This document shows, in pieces, positions 48,079-57,524 of a stretch of 64,000 nucleotides of DNA (position 1 is the stretch's first letter; each line of letters starts with the position of its first letter). Both the position numbers and the translations under genes were made by a program. The DNA is from Rhizobium sp. 18055 (lineage in GTDB: Bacteria > Pseudomonadota > Alphaproteobacteria > Rhizobiales > Rhizobiaceae). The DNA is taken from assembly GCF_902706285.1 (NCBI RefSeq), contig NZ_CACSKD010000001.1:674401-738400 (forward strand). Reading direction: 5' to 3'. The notes beneath the pieces were generated by a model. The model was not told the DNA's origin and did no database searches. It was given only the letters and a program-made list of their open reading frames with translations.

Positions 48079-48684
48079 TCACTCGGCCGGGGTTGGCTCT
48101 CCAAGCGAGAGCATCAGCCTGTTTGCCCAATTGAAAAACGCCGTCCCATGGATGACATCAGAAATTTCCAGGTCGTCGAGACCATTTTGCCGCAGCCGCT
48201 CTATCTCGCTCTTGCCGAACTCAAGCGGCGTTTTGGTCAGGGCAACAGCGGCCTCGACGACAGCATTCCAGCGCGGTTCGCCCAGGTCTGCTCTGGTGCC
48301 CTCATCCAACAAGCGCTGAACGTCGTCTCTCCGTTTGGAATGATGCGAGGCGAAGCGCGAATGCACCGAGGCGCAGAATATACAACCGTTGGTGCGGGAT
48401 GCAGCCGTCGCGGAAAGCTCACGCTCGGCGCGCGGAAGTCCCGCCGTGGTGTTGTAGAAGATATCCTTGTCTGTCCTGGTGCGCGCTTCTAGGATTTCCG
48501 GATCGCGCGCTAGCAGCATGAAATAGGGTGATTTCGAACGAGATGCATCGACAAGCCCCACCCAATGCCGCTCGGTCAGATCTTCTTCGACGAGTGGCTG
48601 TAGCCATGGAGTCCAGCCGATTTCAGCCTGGGTGAACACATCAGGACGGTTTTCGATGACGGGATGGATGACGGTATCGGTCAT
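48079..48684 (-). CDS. AhpD-like CMD-domain protein with CxxC
   Basis: 201-aa alkylhydroperoxidase/carboxymuconolactone decarboxylase-fold protein. The redox motif is C101-I-F-C104 with His108 (CIFCASVHS), as in AhpD peroxidases. It resembles a family I recall as TIGR04030 (Avi_7169, Agrobacterium vitis), which co-occurs with the gene upstream and the luciferase-like monooxygenase; this is from memory, not a search. It begins 12 nt after its partner and ends the operon. It may detoxify a peroxide or act on the monooxygenase product. Confidence 0.88.
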   Translation of the reverse strand: MTDTVIHPVIENRPDVFTQAEIGWTPWLQPLVEEDLTERHWVGLVDASRSKSPYFMLLARDPEILEARTRTDKDIFYNTTAGLPRAERELSATAASRTNGCIFCASVHSRFASHHSKRRDDVQRLLDEGTRADLGEPRWNAVVEAAVALTKTPLEFGKSEIERLRQNGLDDLEISDVIHGTAFFNWANRLMLSLGEPTPAE

Positions 48685-48696
48685 GATGGATTCTCC

Positions 48697-49329
48697 TTAT
48701 TCCGCTGCCGTCGCGACGATCGAGCCTTGACCGGCTTGATCGAGCGCGGCAAGCGCTGCAATGACACGGACCTGAAACGAGAGGAAAGCGACGATCTGCG
48801 ACAGAGTGACGGTCCCGGTGGCGTTCCATCCGGCATCGAGAAGTTTCTGCAGAGCGGCCGGACTGGATTCGCGCGGTCGGTAGACCAGAAGGTGGCTGTG
48901 CTCAAGCGCAGCGGACAGTTTTGCCCCCAACGCCACCCGCCCGAACTCCGAGACTTCAAACACTGGTCCCGGTCGATCCTCGACCGTCAGTGGTCCCTGC
49001 GGATAGTGGCCATAAGGACCATCCGTCCGGCCACGCGCGACCTCTGCCTTGACAGTCGCTAGCAACGAGGCGGCGCCGCCGACTTCGCCAATACCGGCAG
49101 CATAGAATTCGCTCGCAGCACTCGCACCATGCAACGCGGTCACGAAAACAGCGATTGCCAGGCGTTCGGCCCGCGTGATGTCCCCTTCGACAGTGGGCTC
49201 GAACAGGGCCAGATAGCTCTTCTGCGCATTGGCACGGGTTTCCGGTCGTTGAGCTCTAATGCGGTCCACGAAGGATCCCGCGCGGATACCGGCGAGAAGG
49301 TCGATGACATCAGGGACGGGGGCGGTCAT
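48697..49329 (-). CDS. CMD-domain protein lacking CxxC
   Basis: 210-aa protein with the carboxymuconolactone decarboxylase helical fold, resembling the family I recall as TIGR04029 (Avi_7170). The position where the redox CxxC would be reads ALHGASAASEFY, without cysteines, so it is probably not a peroxidase itself. The ATG at 49329 has AGGAACC upstream; the longer frame runs into the monooxygenase gene. It may pair with the CxxC protein downstream as a complex. Activity unknown. Confidence 0.82.
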   Translation of the reverse strand: MTAPVPDVIDLLAGIRAGSFVDRIRAQRPETRANAQKSYLALFEPTVEGDITRAERLAIAVFVTALHGASAASEFYAAGIGEVGGAASLLATVKAEVARGRTDGPYGHYPQGPLTVEDRPGPVFEVSEFGRVALGAKLSAALEHSHLLVYRPRESSPAALQKLLDAGWNATGTVTLSQIVAFLSFQVRVIAALAALDQAGQGSIVATAAE

Positions 49330-49357
49330 GGCAGGTTCCTTTGGTTGTAGGGACAAA

Positions 49358-50407
49358 TCAGGCGGTCGCAGCGAGGTGACGTTCTTGACGCAGGGGTGCG
49401 TCGTGAGACCAGCCAAGCGCCGGGGCCACAACGGTTGCGGTAAGCTCGAGCGATCGCAGGATGTGTTCGTGCGGCGGATCGACGGAATGGACCTGGAAGA
49501 CCAGGTCGGTGACGCGGGCGAGCGCCGTATCGGCCCTCAATGATGCGATGACATCCTCCGGCGTTCCAACATGGACGTCGAAGGAGCGGATCAGATCGGC
49601 CGTAGTGGTTGCATCGATCTTGTGGCCGCTGGCGACGAAACGCTCGACGTTACGCCGCAGCCCCTCCTCCGCCAGTTCCAGCGCGATCTTCCTGTCATCG
49701 GCGACGAACAGACTTCGCGATCCCAGTATGCGCGGCTTGCGCCCCTCCGGTAGCGCGGACAGATAGTGATCGATGATCGGGTTTTGCAGATCCCAGAGCG
49801 CCGCATCGGGCGTCTCCGGCGCGCGCGGCTGCGTTCGAGACAGCATAAGACCATCGCCGTCGCGCCCGGCACGCTCGCCGCCGCCGACAGAGAAAGTTGC
49901 CTGCCAGACACGATCGAGCAAATCCGGCGCCGTCGGATAAAGCCGGTTGCCGCCGGCAAGCTCGCGCCCGGCCCAGGCGTCGCGTACCGTCGACAGGCTA
50001 CGGGCATAGACAGCGCTACGCTCGCTGCTCTCCAGCCCGAAGGGCAGAAAAGATGACGGCGTGCCGCCAGTGCCGAAGCCGACTTCCAGCCGGCCATCGG
50101 AAAGCAGATCGAGCACGACCGTATCTTCGGCAACGCGGACGGCGCTTTCCATTGGCAGGGTGATGACGCCGGTGCCGAGGCGGATTCGCGTCGTCCTCGC
50201 AGCAACATCTGCAAGAAAGACCAGCGGTGCCGGTAGGCCGCCCTCATCGGCATGGAAATGATGCTGGGCCACCCAGGCGCTTTCGAAGCCGAACCGCTCG
50301 GCATGAATGATCTGCTCGGTCACCAGCCTGTAGCGGGTCGCGGCATCGGCCTGGTCAAGAAGGCGGCTGAAGAAACCCAGCCTCTTTGGTTGAACGGGTT
50401 GGGTCAT
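49358..50407 (-). CDS. luciferase-like FMN-dependent monooxygenase
   Basis: 349-aa bacterial-luciferase-family (LLM) TIM-barrel monooxygenase needing reduced FMN. Typical features are AERFGFESAWVAQHHFHADEG near residues 33-53 and RIRLGTGVITLPMESAVRVAEDT near 75-97, followed by GRLEVGFGTGG. It overlaps the ATPase stop by 4 nt. I recall a family (TIGR04027, KPN_01858) of this kind always beside an oligopeptide-type transporter. By analogy with sulfonate and sulfide LLMs it could cleave a C-S, C-N or similar bond in an imported compound; the flavin reductase is not in the window. Confidence 0.9.
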   Translation of the reverse strand: MTQPVQPKRLGFFSRLLDQADAATRYRLVTEQIIHAERFGFESAWVAQHHFHADEGGLPAPLVFLADVAARTTRIRLGTGVITLPMESAVRVAEDTVVLDLLSDGRLEVGFGTGGTPSSFLPFGLESSERSAVYARSLSTVRDAWAGRELAGGNRLYPTAPDLLDRVWQATFSVGGGERAGRDGDGLMLSRTQPRAPETPDAALWDLQNPIIDHYLSALPEGRKPRILGSRSLFVADDRKIALELAEEGLRRNVERFVASGHKIDATTTADLIRSFDVHVGTPEDVIASLRADTALARVTDLVFQVHSVDPPHEHILRSLELTATVVAPALGWSHDAPLRQERHLAATA

Positions 50408-52092
50408 AAGGTCGTTCCTGCAGGTGTCAAAGAGAGGCGCGGATAGGTCTTGCCCGGGATGGCGTCGATGAGGTCACGGGTGTAGGTGCTCTGCGGCTGG
50501 CCGAAAACCGCCTCGACCGACCCGCTATCGACGAGCTTGCCGGCATTGAGAACCGAGACGGTGTCGGAGATCTGCCGGACCACGGCGAGGTCGTGCGACA
50601 CGAAGACATAGGTCAGGCCCAGTTCGCGCTGCAGTCTGTCAAGCAGCGCAAGGATTTGCGCCTGCACGGTGACGTCGAGCGCCGACACTGCCTCGTCGAG
50701 AACAAGGATCTGCGGATCGAGGACGAGAGCACGGGCGATTGCGACGCGCTGGCGCTGGCCACCGGAGAGCGCGTGCGGCCGACGCTGCAGCACATCGAGC
50801 GGCAAGCCGACCGTCTCGATGCTGGCGGCAACCTTCTCGACACGCCGCGCCCGTGGCATCGGATCGAAATTCAGCAACGGCTCCTCGACGATACGCGAAA
50901 TAGTCTGGCGCGGATCGAGCGAACTGAACGGGTTCTGGTAGACCAACTGGATCTTCTTGCGGAAGAGCCGCAGGGTTTCGCCACGCAATGACGACAGATC
51001 CAGACCATCGACGACCACCCTCCCCGATGTCGGCTTCTGGAACGCAGACAGCGTGCGGATCGTGGTCGTCTTGCCGGAACCGGATTCGCCGACGATGGCA
51101 TGGGTGGTACCGCGCGGCACCCGGAACGAAATGTCGTCGACGGCGCGAAAGCTGTTGCCGCGGCCGCCGATCCCGAAGTCCTGCACCAGGTTTTCGACGA
51201 TGATGATATCATCTGCCCGTGCCTCTGGTGCGTGCGCGGCTGCATGGACACGCTGTTGTCCGGCGTTGAGCGAAGGGGCATCGGCGAGCAGGCGGCGGGT
51301 GTAGGCGCTTTGCGGGTTTTTGAGCACCTCGGCGGTTCGACCCTGTTCCTGGATACGACCATGCTGCAGGACAATCAGCCTGTCGGCGCGATCGGCAGCG
51401 ACCCCGAGGTCATGAGTGACGAGCAGCACGGCCGTCCCATAGGCGCGGCGAAGTTCATCGATCAGGTCGAGGATACGTTTCTGCACGGTCACGTCGAGTG
51501 CGCTGGTCGGCTCGTCGGCAATGATCAGCGCCGGTTTCAGGGCGATGGCGATGGCGATCAGCACCCGTTGCTTCATGCCGCCCGAGAGTTCGTGCGGATA
51601 TTGGGTCGAGCGCAGCCGCGGCTGGTCTAGCCCGACGCGCTCCAGAAGTTCGATCGCCTGCGCGTAGGCGACAGGTCCGGATGCCTTGCCATGGATGGCG
51701 AGGATCTCGGCAACCTGCTTGCCGATCGTCTTAACGGGATTGAGGGAGTTGCCGGGGTCCTGCGGCACGAGGCTAACGACCGCTCCGCGGATGCCGTCCA
51801 ACCGCCGCTGTGGCCAACCGGCAACGTCCTTTCCACTCAGGCTGATCTGTCCTGCCTCGAGTTGTCCGCCATCGGGCAGAAGGCCGATGATGGCCTGCGC
51901 CGTCGAGCTTTTACCGGAGCCGGATTCGCCGACAAGCGCAACTGCCTCACCAGCAGCAATAGTGAAGTCGATGCCGTGAACGGCGGTTCTGCGACCATTG
52001 CGATCGCCGTAGGAAATGGTGAGGCCGGACACCTGAAGAACGGGCAGCGACGACGCGGCTCCGTGTGGTCGCCCCAGCGATATGACTGTCAT
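50404..52092 (-). CDS. oligopeptide-type ABC ATPase, fused double domain
   Basis: 562-aa protein with two complete ATPase domains, equivalent to OppD and OppF fused. Domain 1: Walker A GESGSGKSS near residues 49-57, signature LSGGMKQRVLIAIAI and [11 protein letters not shown]. Domain 2: Walker A GESGSGKTT near 341-349, LSGGQRQRVAIARAL and LVLDEAVSALD (Ala in place of the usual Pro). The ATG at 52092 overlaps the permease stop by 4 nt. It powers import by the two permeases upstream. Confidence 0.95.
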   Translation of the reverse strand: MTVISLGRPHGAASSLPVLQVSGLTISYGDRNGRRTAVHGIDFTIAAGEAVALVGESGSGKSSTAQAIIGLLPDGGQLEAGQISLSGKDVAGWPQRRLDGIRGAVVSLVPQDPGNSLNPVKTIGKQVAEILAIHGKASGPVAYAQAIELLERVGLDQPRLRSTQYPHELSGGMKQRVLIAIAIALKPALIIADEPTSALDVTVQKRILDLIDELRRAYGTAVLLVTHDLGVAADRADRLIVLQHGRIQEQGRTAEVLKNPQSAYTRRLLADAPSLNAGQQRVHAAAHAPEARADDIIIVENLVQDFGIGGRGNSFRAVDDISFRVPRGTTHAIVGESGSGKTTTIRTLSAFQKPTSGRVVVDGLDLSSLRGETLRLFRKKIQLVYQNPFSSLDPRQTISRIVEEPLLNFDPMPRARRVEKVAASIETVGLPLDVLQRRPHALSGGQRQRVAIARALVLDPQILVLDEAVSALDVTVQAQILALLDRLQRELGLTYVFVSHDLAVVRQISDTVSVLNAGKLVDSGSVEAVFGQPQSTYTRDLIDAIPGKTYPRLSLTPAGTTL

Positions 52093-53006
52093 CTCTGCAC
52101 CTTTCCGATGGCCTGGCTGACGCGATTGACCGACAGCACCACGAGCACCACCACGATGCCGGGCGCGGCAGTCAGCCACCATGCCGTTGCGATATAGTTG
52201 CGCCCCTCAGCGATCAGCAGGCCCCATTCCGGCGTGGGTGGCGGGGCGCCGTAGCCAAGGAAACTGAGCGTGGAGAGCTGCAGTATGGCCGAACCCGCCT
52301 GCAGCGCCGTGAAAGCGATGACGGAGGTCAGGGAGTTCGGCAGAACGTGGCGCCACAGCACGTGCAGGAACGTGCCACCGCTGCCGAAGGCGGCCTCGAC
52401 GTAATCGCTACGGCGCACCGTCACGACCTCGGAGCGGACAAGCCGGGCAAAGCTGGCAATCGAGGTCACCCCGACCGCGATGGCGGCGTTCACCGTGCCG
52501 AAGCCGAGCAGGATGATGATGCTGAGCGACAGCAGCAATGCGGGGATGGACAACAGGACATCAACCAGGCGCATGATCGCCTCATCGACCCAGCCCCCGA
52601 GCGAACCGGAAAGCACGCCGAGCGCTGTTCCCAGGACGAGACCGATGGCAACGGCAGCGAGTGCTCCGGACAGCGAGTGGACGGCTCCATGCACGATGCG
52701 TGCGTAGAGATCCCGCCCAAGCGCATCGGTGCCGAGCAGGTGTAGCGCGCTCGGCGCTTTCAGTTGCTGGCCAGGCAGACCTTGCACGGGATCATATGTG
52801 CTGAACAGGCCAGGCGCCAATGCGGACAACATAACCACAATCAGGACGACCACGGCAATGATGAGACCGGGCCGGATCAGGGTCCTCCGCCGCGTGGCAT
52901 CGGGCGCAATTGTCGACGCATCGGCTGGCGCCGCTATGGGCATCTGGTCGGGAATACCGGTGCTGTCGAGATTGAAATGCCGTTCACCGGCGTCGAAGCT
53001 GGTCAT
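52089..53006 (-). CDS. oligopeptide-type ABC permease 2 (DppC-like)
   Basis: 305-aa inner-membrane permease. A hydrophilic N-terminal stretch of about 45 residues precedes TM1. LLGTDALGRDLYARIVHGA near residues 90-108 is the family's diagnostic segment, and the EAA loop reads SDYVEAAFGSGGTFLHVLWR near 196-215. The ATG at 53006 overlaps the upstream permease stop by 4 nt. The larger open frame running from 53432 is out of frame with the real upstream gene. Confidence 0.93.
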   Translation of the reverse strand: MTSFDAGERHFNLDSTGIPDQMPIAAPADASTIAPDATRRRTLIRPGLIIAVVVLIVVMLSALAPGLFSTYDPVQGLPGQQLKAPSALHLLGTDALGRDLYARIVHGAVHSLSGALAAVAIGLVLGTALGVLSGSLGGWVDEAIMRLVDVLLSIPALLLSLSIIILLGFGTVNAAIAVGVTSIASFARLVRSEVVTVRRSDYVEAAFGSGGTFLHVLWRHVLPNSLTSVIAFTALQAGSAILQLSTLSFLGYGAPPPTPEWGLLIAEGRNYIATAWWLTAAPGIVVVLVVLSVNRVSQAIGKVQR

Positions 53007-53947
53007 CGCGCTGTACCCAATTGTGTTCGAAGTCGGGGATCGAGAACGGGATAGAGCAAATCCACGGCGAGATTGATGGCAACGAATGCCGTTGCCGAGA
53101 TCACCACGATCGCCTGCAGGACGGCGACATCCTGGAAATTGACCGCCTGCTCGGCCAGGCTGCCGATGCCGTTGAGGCCGAACACCGTCTCGGTGACCAC
53201 CGCCCCTGCCAGCAGTTCGCCGAACAGGACACCGGCCACGGTCAGCACCGGCAGGAAGGCATTCTTGGCGACGTGGCGCCACAGCACCCAGCTGTAGGAG
53301 GCGCCTTTGGCGCGGGCCACGGCGACGAATGGCCATGTCGAAACGTCGTCGATATTGCGCAGCAGAATCTGCGTCATGGGCGCCGAAATCGGGATCGCGA
53401 TCGTCAGAATCGGCAGGATCAGGCCTTCCCACGGTCCGGGGTTGATCACCGGTACCAGCCGCAGCCGGAAGGAAAAAATCTGTATCAGCATGATGCCGAG
53501 CCAGAATGTCGGCACCGACACGAACAGCGAGGGCAGCGACTGGATGAGCGCACGAAGGCGACCGAAGCCGACCAGGCTGGACAGCACGGCAATGATGGCC
53601 GCCAGCAGCGATGCGACGATGAAGGCAAGGCCAGCGAGCCGGATCGTCGGTGGCAGGTTGGTCGTCAATTGCGCACTGACGGCAACACCGGCCTGCAGTG
53701 AATAGCCGAAGTCACCCGTCAGAAAATTGCCGAACGTGTGAAGATATTGGGTCAATACAGACCCGTCGGCCGCATAGGCTGTGCGGATCTCGGCGATCTG
53801 ATCCGGGCTCAGTCCATATTCCGGATTCTGGAACTTGATCAGCACCGCGTCCCCCGGCATCGCCTGCAGCAGGACAAAGGAGATGGTGAAGGCTGCCCAG
53901 AGAACCAGCAGGGCCTGACCGATGCGCGAGATGATGTATTTTGCCAT
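53003..53947 (-). CDS. oligopeptide-type ABC permease 1 (DppB-like)
   Basis: 314-aa inner-membrane permease with six hydrophobic segments. It begins IISRIGQALLVLWAAFTISF and has MPGDAVLIKF near residues 30-39, the usual N-terminal features. The cytoplasmic EAA-like loop is VAVARAKGASYSWVLWRHVA near 209-228, and GLNGIGSLAEQAVNFQDV follows. It lies 56 nt after the binding-protein gene. Confidence 0.93.
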   Translation of the reverse strand: MAKYIISRIGQALLVLWAAFTISFVLLQAMPGDAVLIKFQNPEYGLSPDQIAEIRTAYAADGSVLTQYLHTFGNFLTGDFGYSLQAGVAVSAQLTTNLPPTIRLAGLAFIVASLLAAIIAVLSSLVGFGRLRALIQSLPSLFVSVPTFWLGIMLIQIFSFRLRLVPVINPGPWEGLILPILTIAIPISAPMTQILLRNIDDVSTWPFVAVARAKGASYSWVLWRHVAKNAFLPVLTVAGVLFGELLAGAVVTETVFGLNGIGSLAEQAVNFQDVAVLQAIVVISATAFVAINLAVDLLYPVLDPRLRTQLGTAR

Positions 53948-54003
53948 TGCCTCAGCCTTTCAGTGCACCCGGCCGGGCTGATCGCCAAGCCGGGTGCAAA
54001 CCA

Positions 54004-55638
54004 TCAATGTTCTGCCAGCCAGGTGCTGTAGAAGGTCGGCCGCCCAACGGATTCGAAGCCGACGCCTTGCACGTAGGGTGCACCGGCAAAGGCCTGTGGC
54101 TCCTCGAAGATCGGAATGGCATAGGCCTGATCCAGCACGTAGGTCTGGACCTCTCCGGCAATCGCCAGCCGCTTGTCGCGGTTCGGCTCCGACGATAGCG
54201 CTTCGAGCAAGCCATTCAGCTTGTTGTCGACGAAGGACTTTACCTTGTCGCTCGGCCCGCCCTTCTGGCGCAGCACGTCGCGGTTCTTAGGATAGTATTG
54301 GCTCTTGATCACGTCGGGATCGGCGCGGCCGACCATGGCTGGCGAGACCGGTGTCTTGGCGGGATCGAGATCATCCACCGTCTTGCTGCCGGCATCGCCC
54401 GCCAGCACGTTGAGGGTAACGCCGAGTTTCGCCCATTGCTGTGCGATCAGCTGCAGCGTTGCCTTGTTCTGCGGCTGCGGTGGAGACTCGTAGGCCGTCA
54501 GCACCAGCGGCTGGCCGTCCTTCTCGCGGATGCCGTTGGCAGCCGGCTTCCAGCCCGCCTCATCGAGAAGCTTGGTCGCCTCCGTCGGATCGTAGATGAG
54601 CTTCGATGACAGGTCTATATAGCCCTGAGCAGTCGATGCGAGCACCGACTTGGCCTGCGGATAATTTGCAGAGAACAACGTCATGACGATCTCTTGCGCA
54701 TTCGTGCCGTGCAGCAGCGCCTGTCGCACACGCAGGTCGGCGACCAGGGGGTTGTCGGGACGGAAGACGACACTGTTGTTCACGCCGCGCGTCGGCGCGG
54801 CATAGATCTTGTAGCCTTGGCTTTCGACCTGCTCTTCGTCATAAGCCTGAACCTGGCGGATGAAATCGGCCTGCCCCGAGAGCAGTGCGCCGATGCGGAC
54901 ACTGTCCTCGCCGGTGACAATGTATGTGATCCCGTCCAAATAGGCGCGACCCTGATGGTCGAGCTTGGCCGGACCCCAGCTGTAGTCGGCGCGCGCTTTA
55001 AGCGATAGCTGCTTGCCCAGCGTCTCACTTTCGACGACGAAGGGACCGGAGCCGATGATCTTGGTCGCATCGCCGAGCTGCTCGAACGGAAGCGCCAGTG
55101 TCTGCAACGAAACAAGGCCGGAGCCGATGACTGACGTTCCCTGCAGGAAGCCGGGTGACGGCTTCTTGAAGTAGAATTTGACCGTGAGAGAATCGATGAC
55201 TTCGCTGCGGTCATAGTTGTTGATGACTTCGGAAACCGGCTGCTTGAGCTTCTTGTTGCCGAGTCCGAACGTATCGAAATTCCTGGCGACTGCATTGGCG
55301 TCAAGCGGCGAGCCGTCGGAGAAAGTCACACCTGGTCGAAGCTTGAAGGTGTATTCCGTCGCCTGATCGTTGACCGTCCAGGACTCGGCGATCCACGGCT
55401 CGATATCAAGCGTCTTCGGGTTCTGATAGGTCAGTTTGTCGGTGATCTGGTTGAGCACGCCACCATTGGGATAGAAGCCACCCGCCGGCGGATAAAGGTT
55501 CGTGTGGGGCTGCTGCTCAAGATAGATCAGCGTGCCGCCCTGGGCTGGCTTTGCCGCGTCCTGCGCCGCTGCTGCATACGCGATCAACGATATTGCGCCG
55601 ATTAGGACGGCGTTCTTGAATGATCCCTGAACTCTCAT
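54004..55638 (-). CDS. oligopeptide-type substrate-binding protein
   Basis: 544-aa periplasmic binding protein (SBP_bac_5). A signal peptide covers about 1-25 (ends AAAQ-DA). LRPGVTFSDGSPLDANAVARN near residues 100-120 is the classic family segment, and TVKFYFKKPSPGFLQ follows. It is the first gene of the seven-gene minus-strand operon. I recall a family, TIGR04028 (KPN_01854), of such binding proteins linked with the LLM and CMD genes. The ligand may be a modified amino acid, peptide or sulfur compound rather than an ordinary peptide. Confidence 0.93.
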   Translation of the reverse strand: MRVQGSFKNAVLIGAISLIAYAAAAQDAAKPAQGGTLIYLEQQPHTNLYPPAGGFYPNGGVLNQITDKLTYQNPKTLDIEPWIAESWTVNDQATEYTFKLRPGVTFSDGSPLDANAVARNFDTFGLGNKKLKQPVSEVINNYDRSEVIDSLTVKFYFKKPSPGFLQGTSVIGSGLVSLQTLALPFEQLGDATKIIGSGPFVVESETLGKQLSLKARADYSWGPAKLDHQGRAYLDGITYIVTGEDSVRIGALLSGQADFIRQVQAYDEEQVESQGYKIYAAPTRGVNNSVVFRPDNPLVADLRVRQALLHGTNAQEIVMTLFSANYPQAKSVLASTAQGYIDLSSKLIYDPTEATKLLDEAGWKPAANGIREKDGQPLVLTAYESPPQPQNKATLQLIAQQWAKLGVTLNVLAGDAGSKTVDDLDPAKTPVSPAMVGRADPDVIKSQYYPKNRDVLRQKGGPSDKVKSFVDNKLNGLLEALSSEPNRDKRLAIAGEVQTYVLDQAYAIPIFEEPQAFAGAPYVQGVGFESVGRPTFYSTWLAEH

Positions 55639-56210
55639 CTGTTGCCCTCTACTAGCATGATGAGCTCAGGTTATGCGATAATTCTGTTAGTCCATAGAAT
55701 TGGTATTCTAATTTTCATCGCTTTCAGGAAATCGTAATGGGATATTCGTGTCCATGTCGGCAAAGACCAGTGCAGTTGATTTGTCACATCAGTCCACCGC
55801 TTGTTAAAACTCAGCGGTCCCTATCTCGTCAAATACCCATTGCTGGAAACAATCGGACCGGCGCACGTCGACAGCTGAGCAATGCCTAATTCTTGACGCT
55901 TACGGAGCATTCGAAACTCAGTTACGTTGAACAGACTCCCGTTGTTTTGGCTGCTCAAGCGTCGATTTAATGCGCAGGCCGCACATCGCATGATTTTCCC
56001 GACTCCCTCTTGTCTAACGGAGCCAACGCCACTCGATAATTCATCATGTGGCGCCTCGTCGCAGCAGTAGACCCACTTTCCTCCTTGGGCACCTCAACGC
56101 CGGCTATTGCCCCGGCCCGCTCCTCACGAGCGCACCTTTGCGAATGACCAGGTGGCGATTGCCGTGTAGCGGCCTGCAAGTCCACGACGAATTAACGACA
56201 CCAATGGGTG
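55639..56210. other. intergenic with promoter region
   Basis: About 570 nt between the binding-protein gene and the MFS gene. Its left part must hold the promoter of the seven-gene operon, including the inverted repeat at 55695-55710. The remainder has only short unsupported ORFs. Confidence 0.45.
55695..55710 (-). promoter_or_regulatory. inverted repeat upstream of LLM/ABC operon
   Basis: TAGAAT, TGGT, ATTCTA: a perfect 6+6 inverted repeat about 57 nt upstream of the binding-protein start. It could be an operator for a regulator encoded elsewhere. Confidence 0.4.
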
Positions 56211-57416
56211 TCATTCTGCGACAACGACGCTTGATCTGGCAGCGTAGCCGATGACCGCAACACCGAACAGCGCGGCGATACCGGCGAAGGCAAAGACACC
56301 TGACGGTCCCTGCGTTTCGAACAGCAACCCACCAAACACGGCTCCGCTGGAAATCGCCACTTGGAAGGTTGTCAGCATCAACGCGCCAGCGCTTTCTGCT
56401 TCGTCGCCAGCAGCTTGTGTAACAAAGCTTTGGACGCTGACCGGCAATGCGCCAAACGCCAGGCCCCAAAGCGCAGTCGCAACAATTGCAATGGCAGGCG
56501 ACGTGCCGGCAAAGGCCAGGCCGAACGTGGTGGCGGCGATGCCGCCTGCCGCAAGCGCCATGGTAAGCGGTGTGTTGCGCTCGGCGAGCAGGCCACCAGC
56601 GATATTGCCGATAAAGCCCCCCATCCCGAATGCCAGCAGGATTGCCGAGATCCCGTCAACGTCGAACCTAGGCACCTCCTCGAGAAAGGGTCGGATGAAG
56701 GTGAAGCCCGCAAAATGGCCCGCAACCACGAGCGACACCGTTAACAATCCGCGCCGGATTGCTGGGCGGTGTAGAACGGCTGCCATCGTGCTAAGCCCCG
56801 CCGCGCCAGTGGGTGGCATCGCAGGAAGTGTCAGCGCTTGAGCAACGAGCGCGACGACGCCGACGCCTGCAGCAATGGAGAAGGCATACCGCCAGCCGAG
56901 CGCCGCACCGACCCAAGCACCAATAGGCGCCGCACAGACGGTAGCCGCCGACACGCCGGTCATGATGATTGCCATCGCTCTTGGCATGCGCCGTTCCGGA
57001 ACCAGTCGCATAGCCAGCGCCAGCGACATGGCCCAAAAGCCTCCGAGACCGATTCCAAGCAACGCGCGCGATGCCAGAAGCATGAGGATCCCACTTGCTG
57101 TTGCTGCGAGCAGGCTAGAGACGATCAGTAAGACCGTCAGCCCGAACAGCACATAGCGCCGGTCGAGGCGCCCTGTGCCTATTACCACCGCAGGACCCGC
57201 AATTGCGCCAACGATTGCCGTCATTGTTACTGATTGGCCTGCCGCACCAATGCTGACGCCGAGATCATGCGACATAGGTGTCAGCAGGCTGGCAGGCAAA
57301 AACTCAGCGGTGACCAGGCCAAAAACACCCAACGCCAGCGAGACGACGCCCGCCCAGGCAGCCTTGGGTTCCTCCTGATCGGGGTGGAAAACGTTGTTTG
57401 TCGGTTGAGAATTCAT
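56211..57416 (-). CDS. MFS efflux transporter
   Basis: 401-aa major facilitator of the DHA1 drug/sugar exporter group (AraJ/YdhP-like) with twelve predicted hydrophobic segments. GVFGLVTAEFLPASLLTPM near residues 31-49 is family-typical, as are DRRYVLFG and RALLGIGLGGFWAMSLALA. The ATG at 57416 has AGGAGA upstream and was preferred to the longer frame. It is divergent from an AraC regulator at 57525, a common arrangement for regulated efflux pumps. Substrate unknown. Confidence 0.9.
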   Translation of the reverse strand: MNSQPTNNVFHPDQEEPKAAWAGVVSLALGVFGLVTAEFLPASLLTPMSHDLGVSIGAAGQSVTMTAIVGAIAGPAVVIGTGRLDRRYVLFGLTVLLIVSSLLAATASGILMLLASRALLGIGLGGFWAMSLALAMRLVPERRMPRAMAIIMTGVSAATVCAAPIGAWVGAALGWRYAFSIAAGVGVVALVAQALTLPAMPPTGAAGLSTMAAVLHRPAIRRGLLTVSLVVAGHFAGFTFIRPFLEEVPRFDVDGISAILLAFGMGGFIGNIAGGLLAERNTPLTMALAAGGIAATTFGLAFAGTSPAIAIVATALWGLAFGALPVSVQSFVTQAAGDEAESAGALMLTTFQVAISSGAVFGGLLFETQGPSGVFAFAGIAALFGVAVIGYAARSSVVVAE

Positions 57417-57524
57417 AAGCCGTCTCCTGATGTGAGATCGGGACTCTAGACACAGACGCTTGGCGTTTCTATGTTGCAAAATCCATATTACTTGACAATT
57501 CGTCCAGACGACGAAGGATACTTG

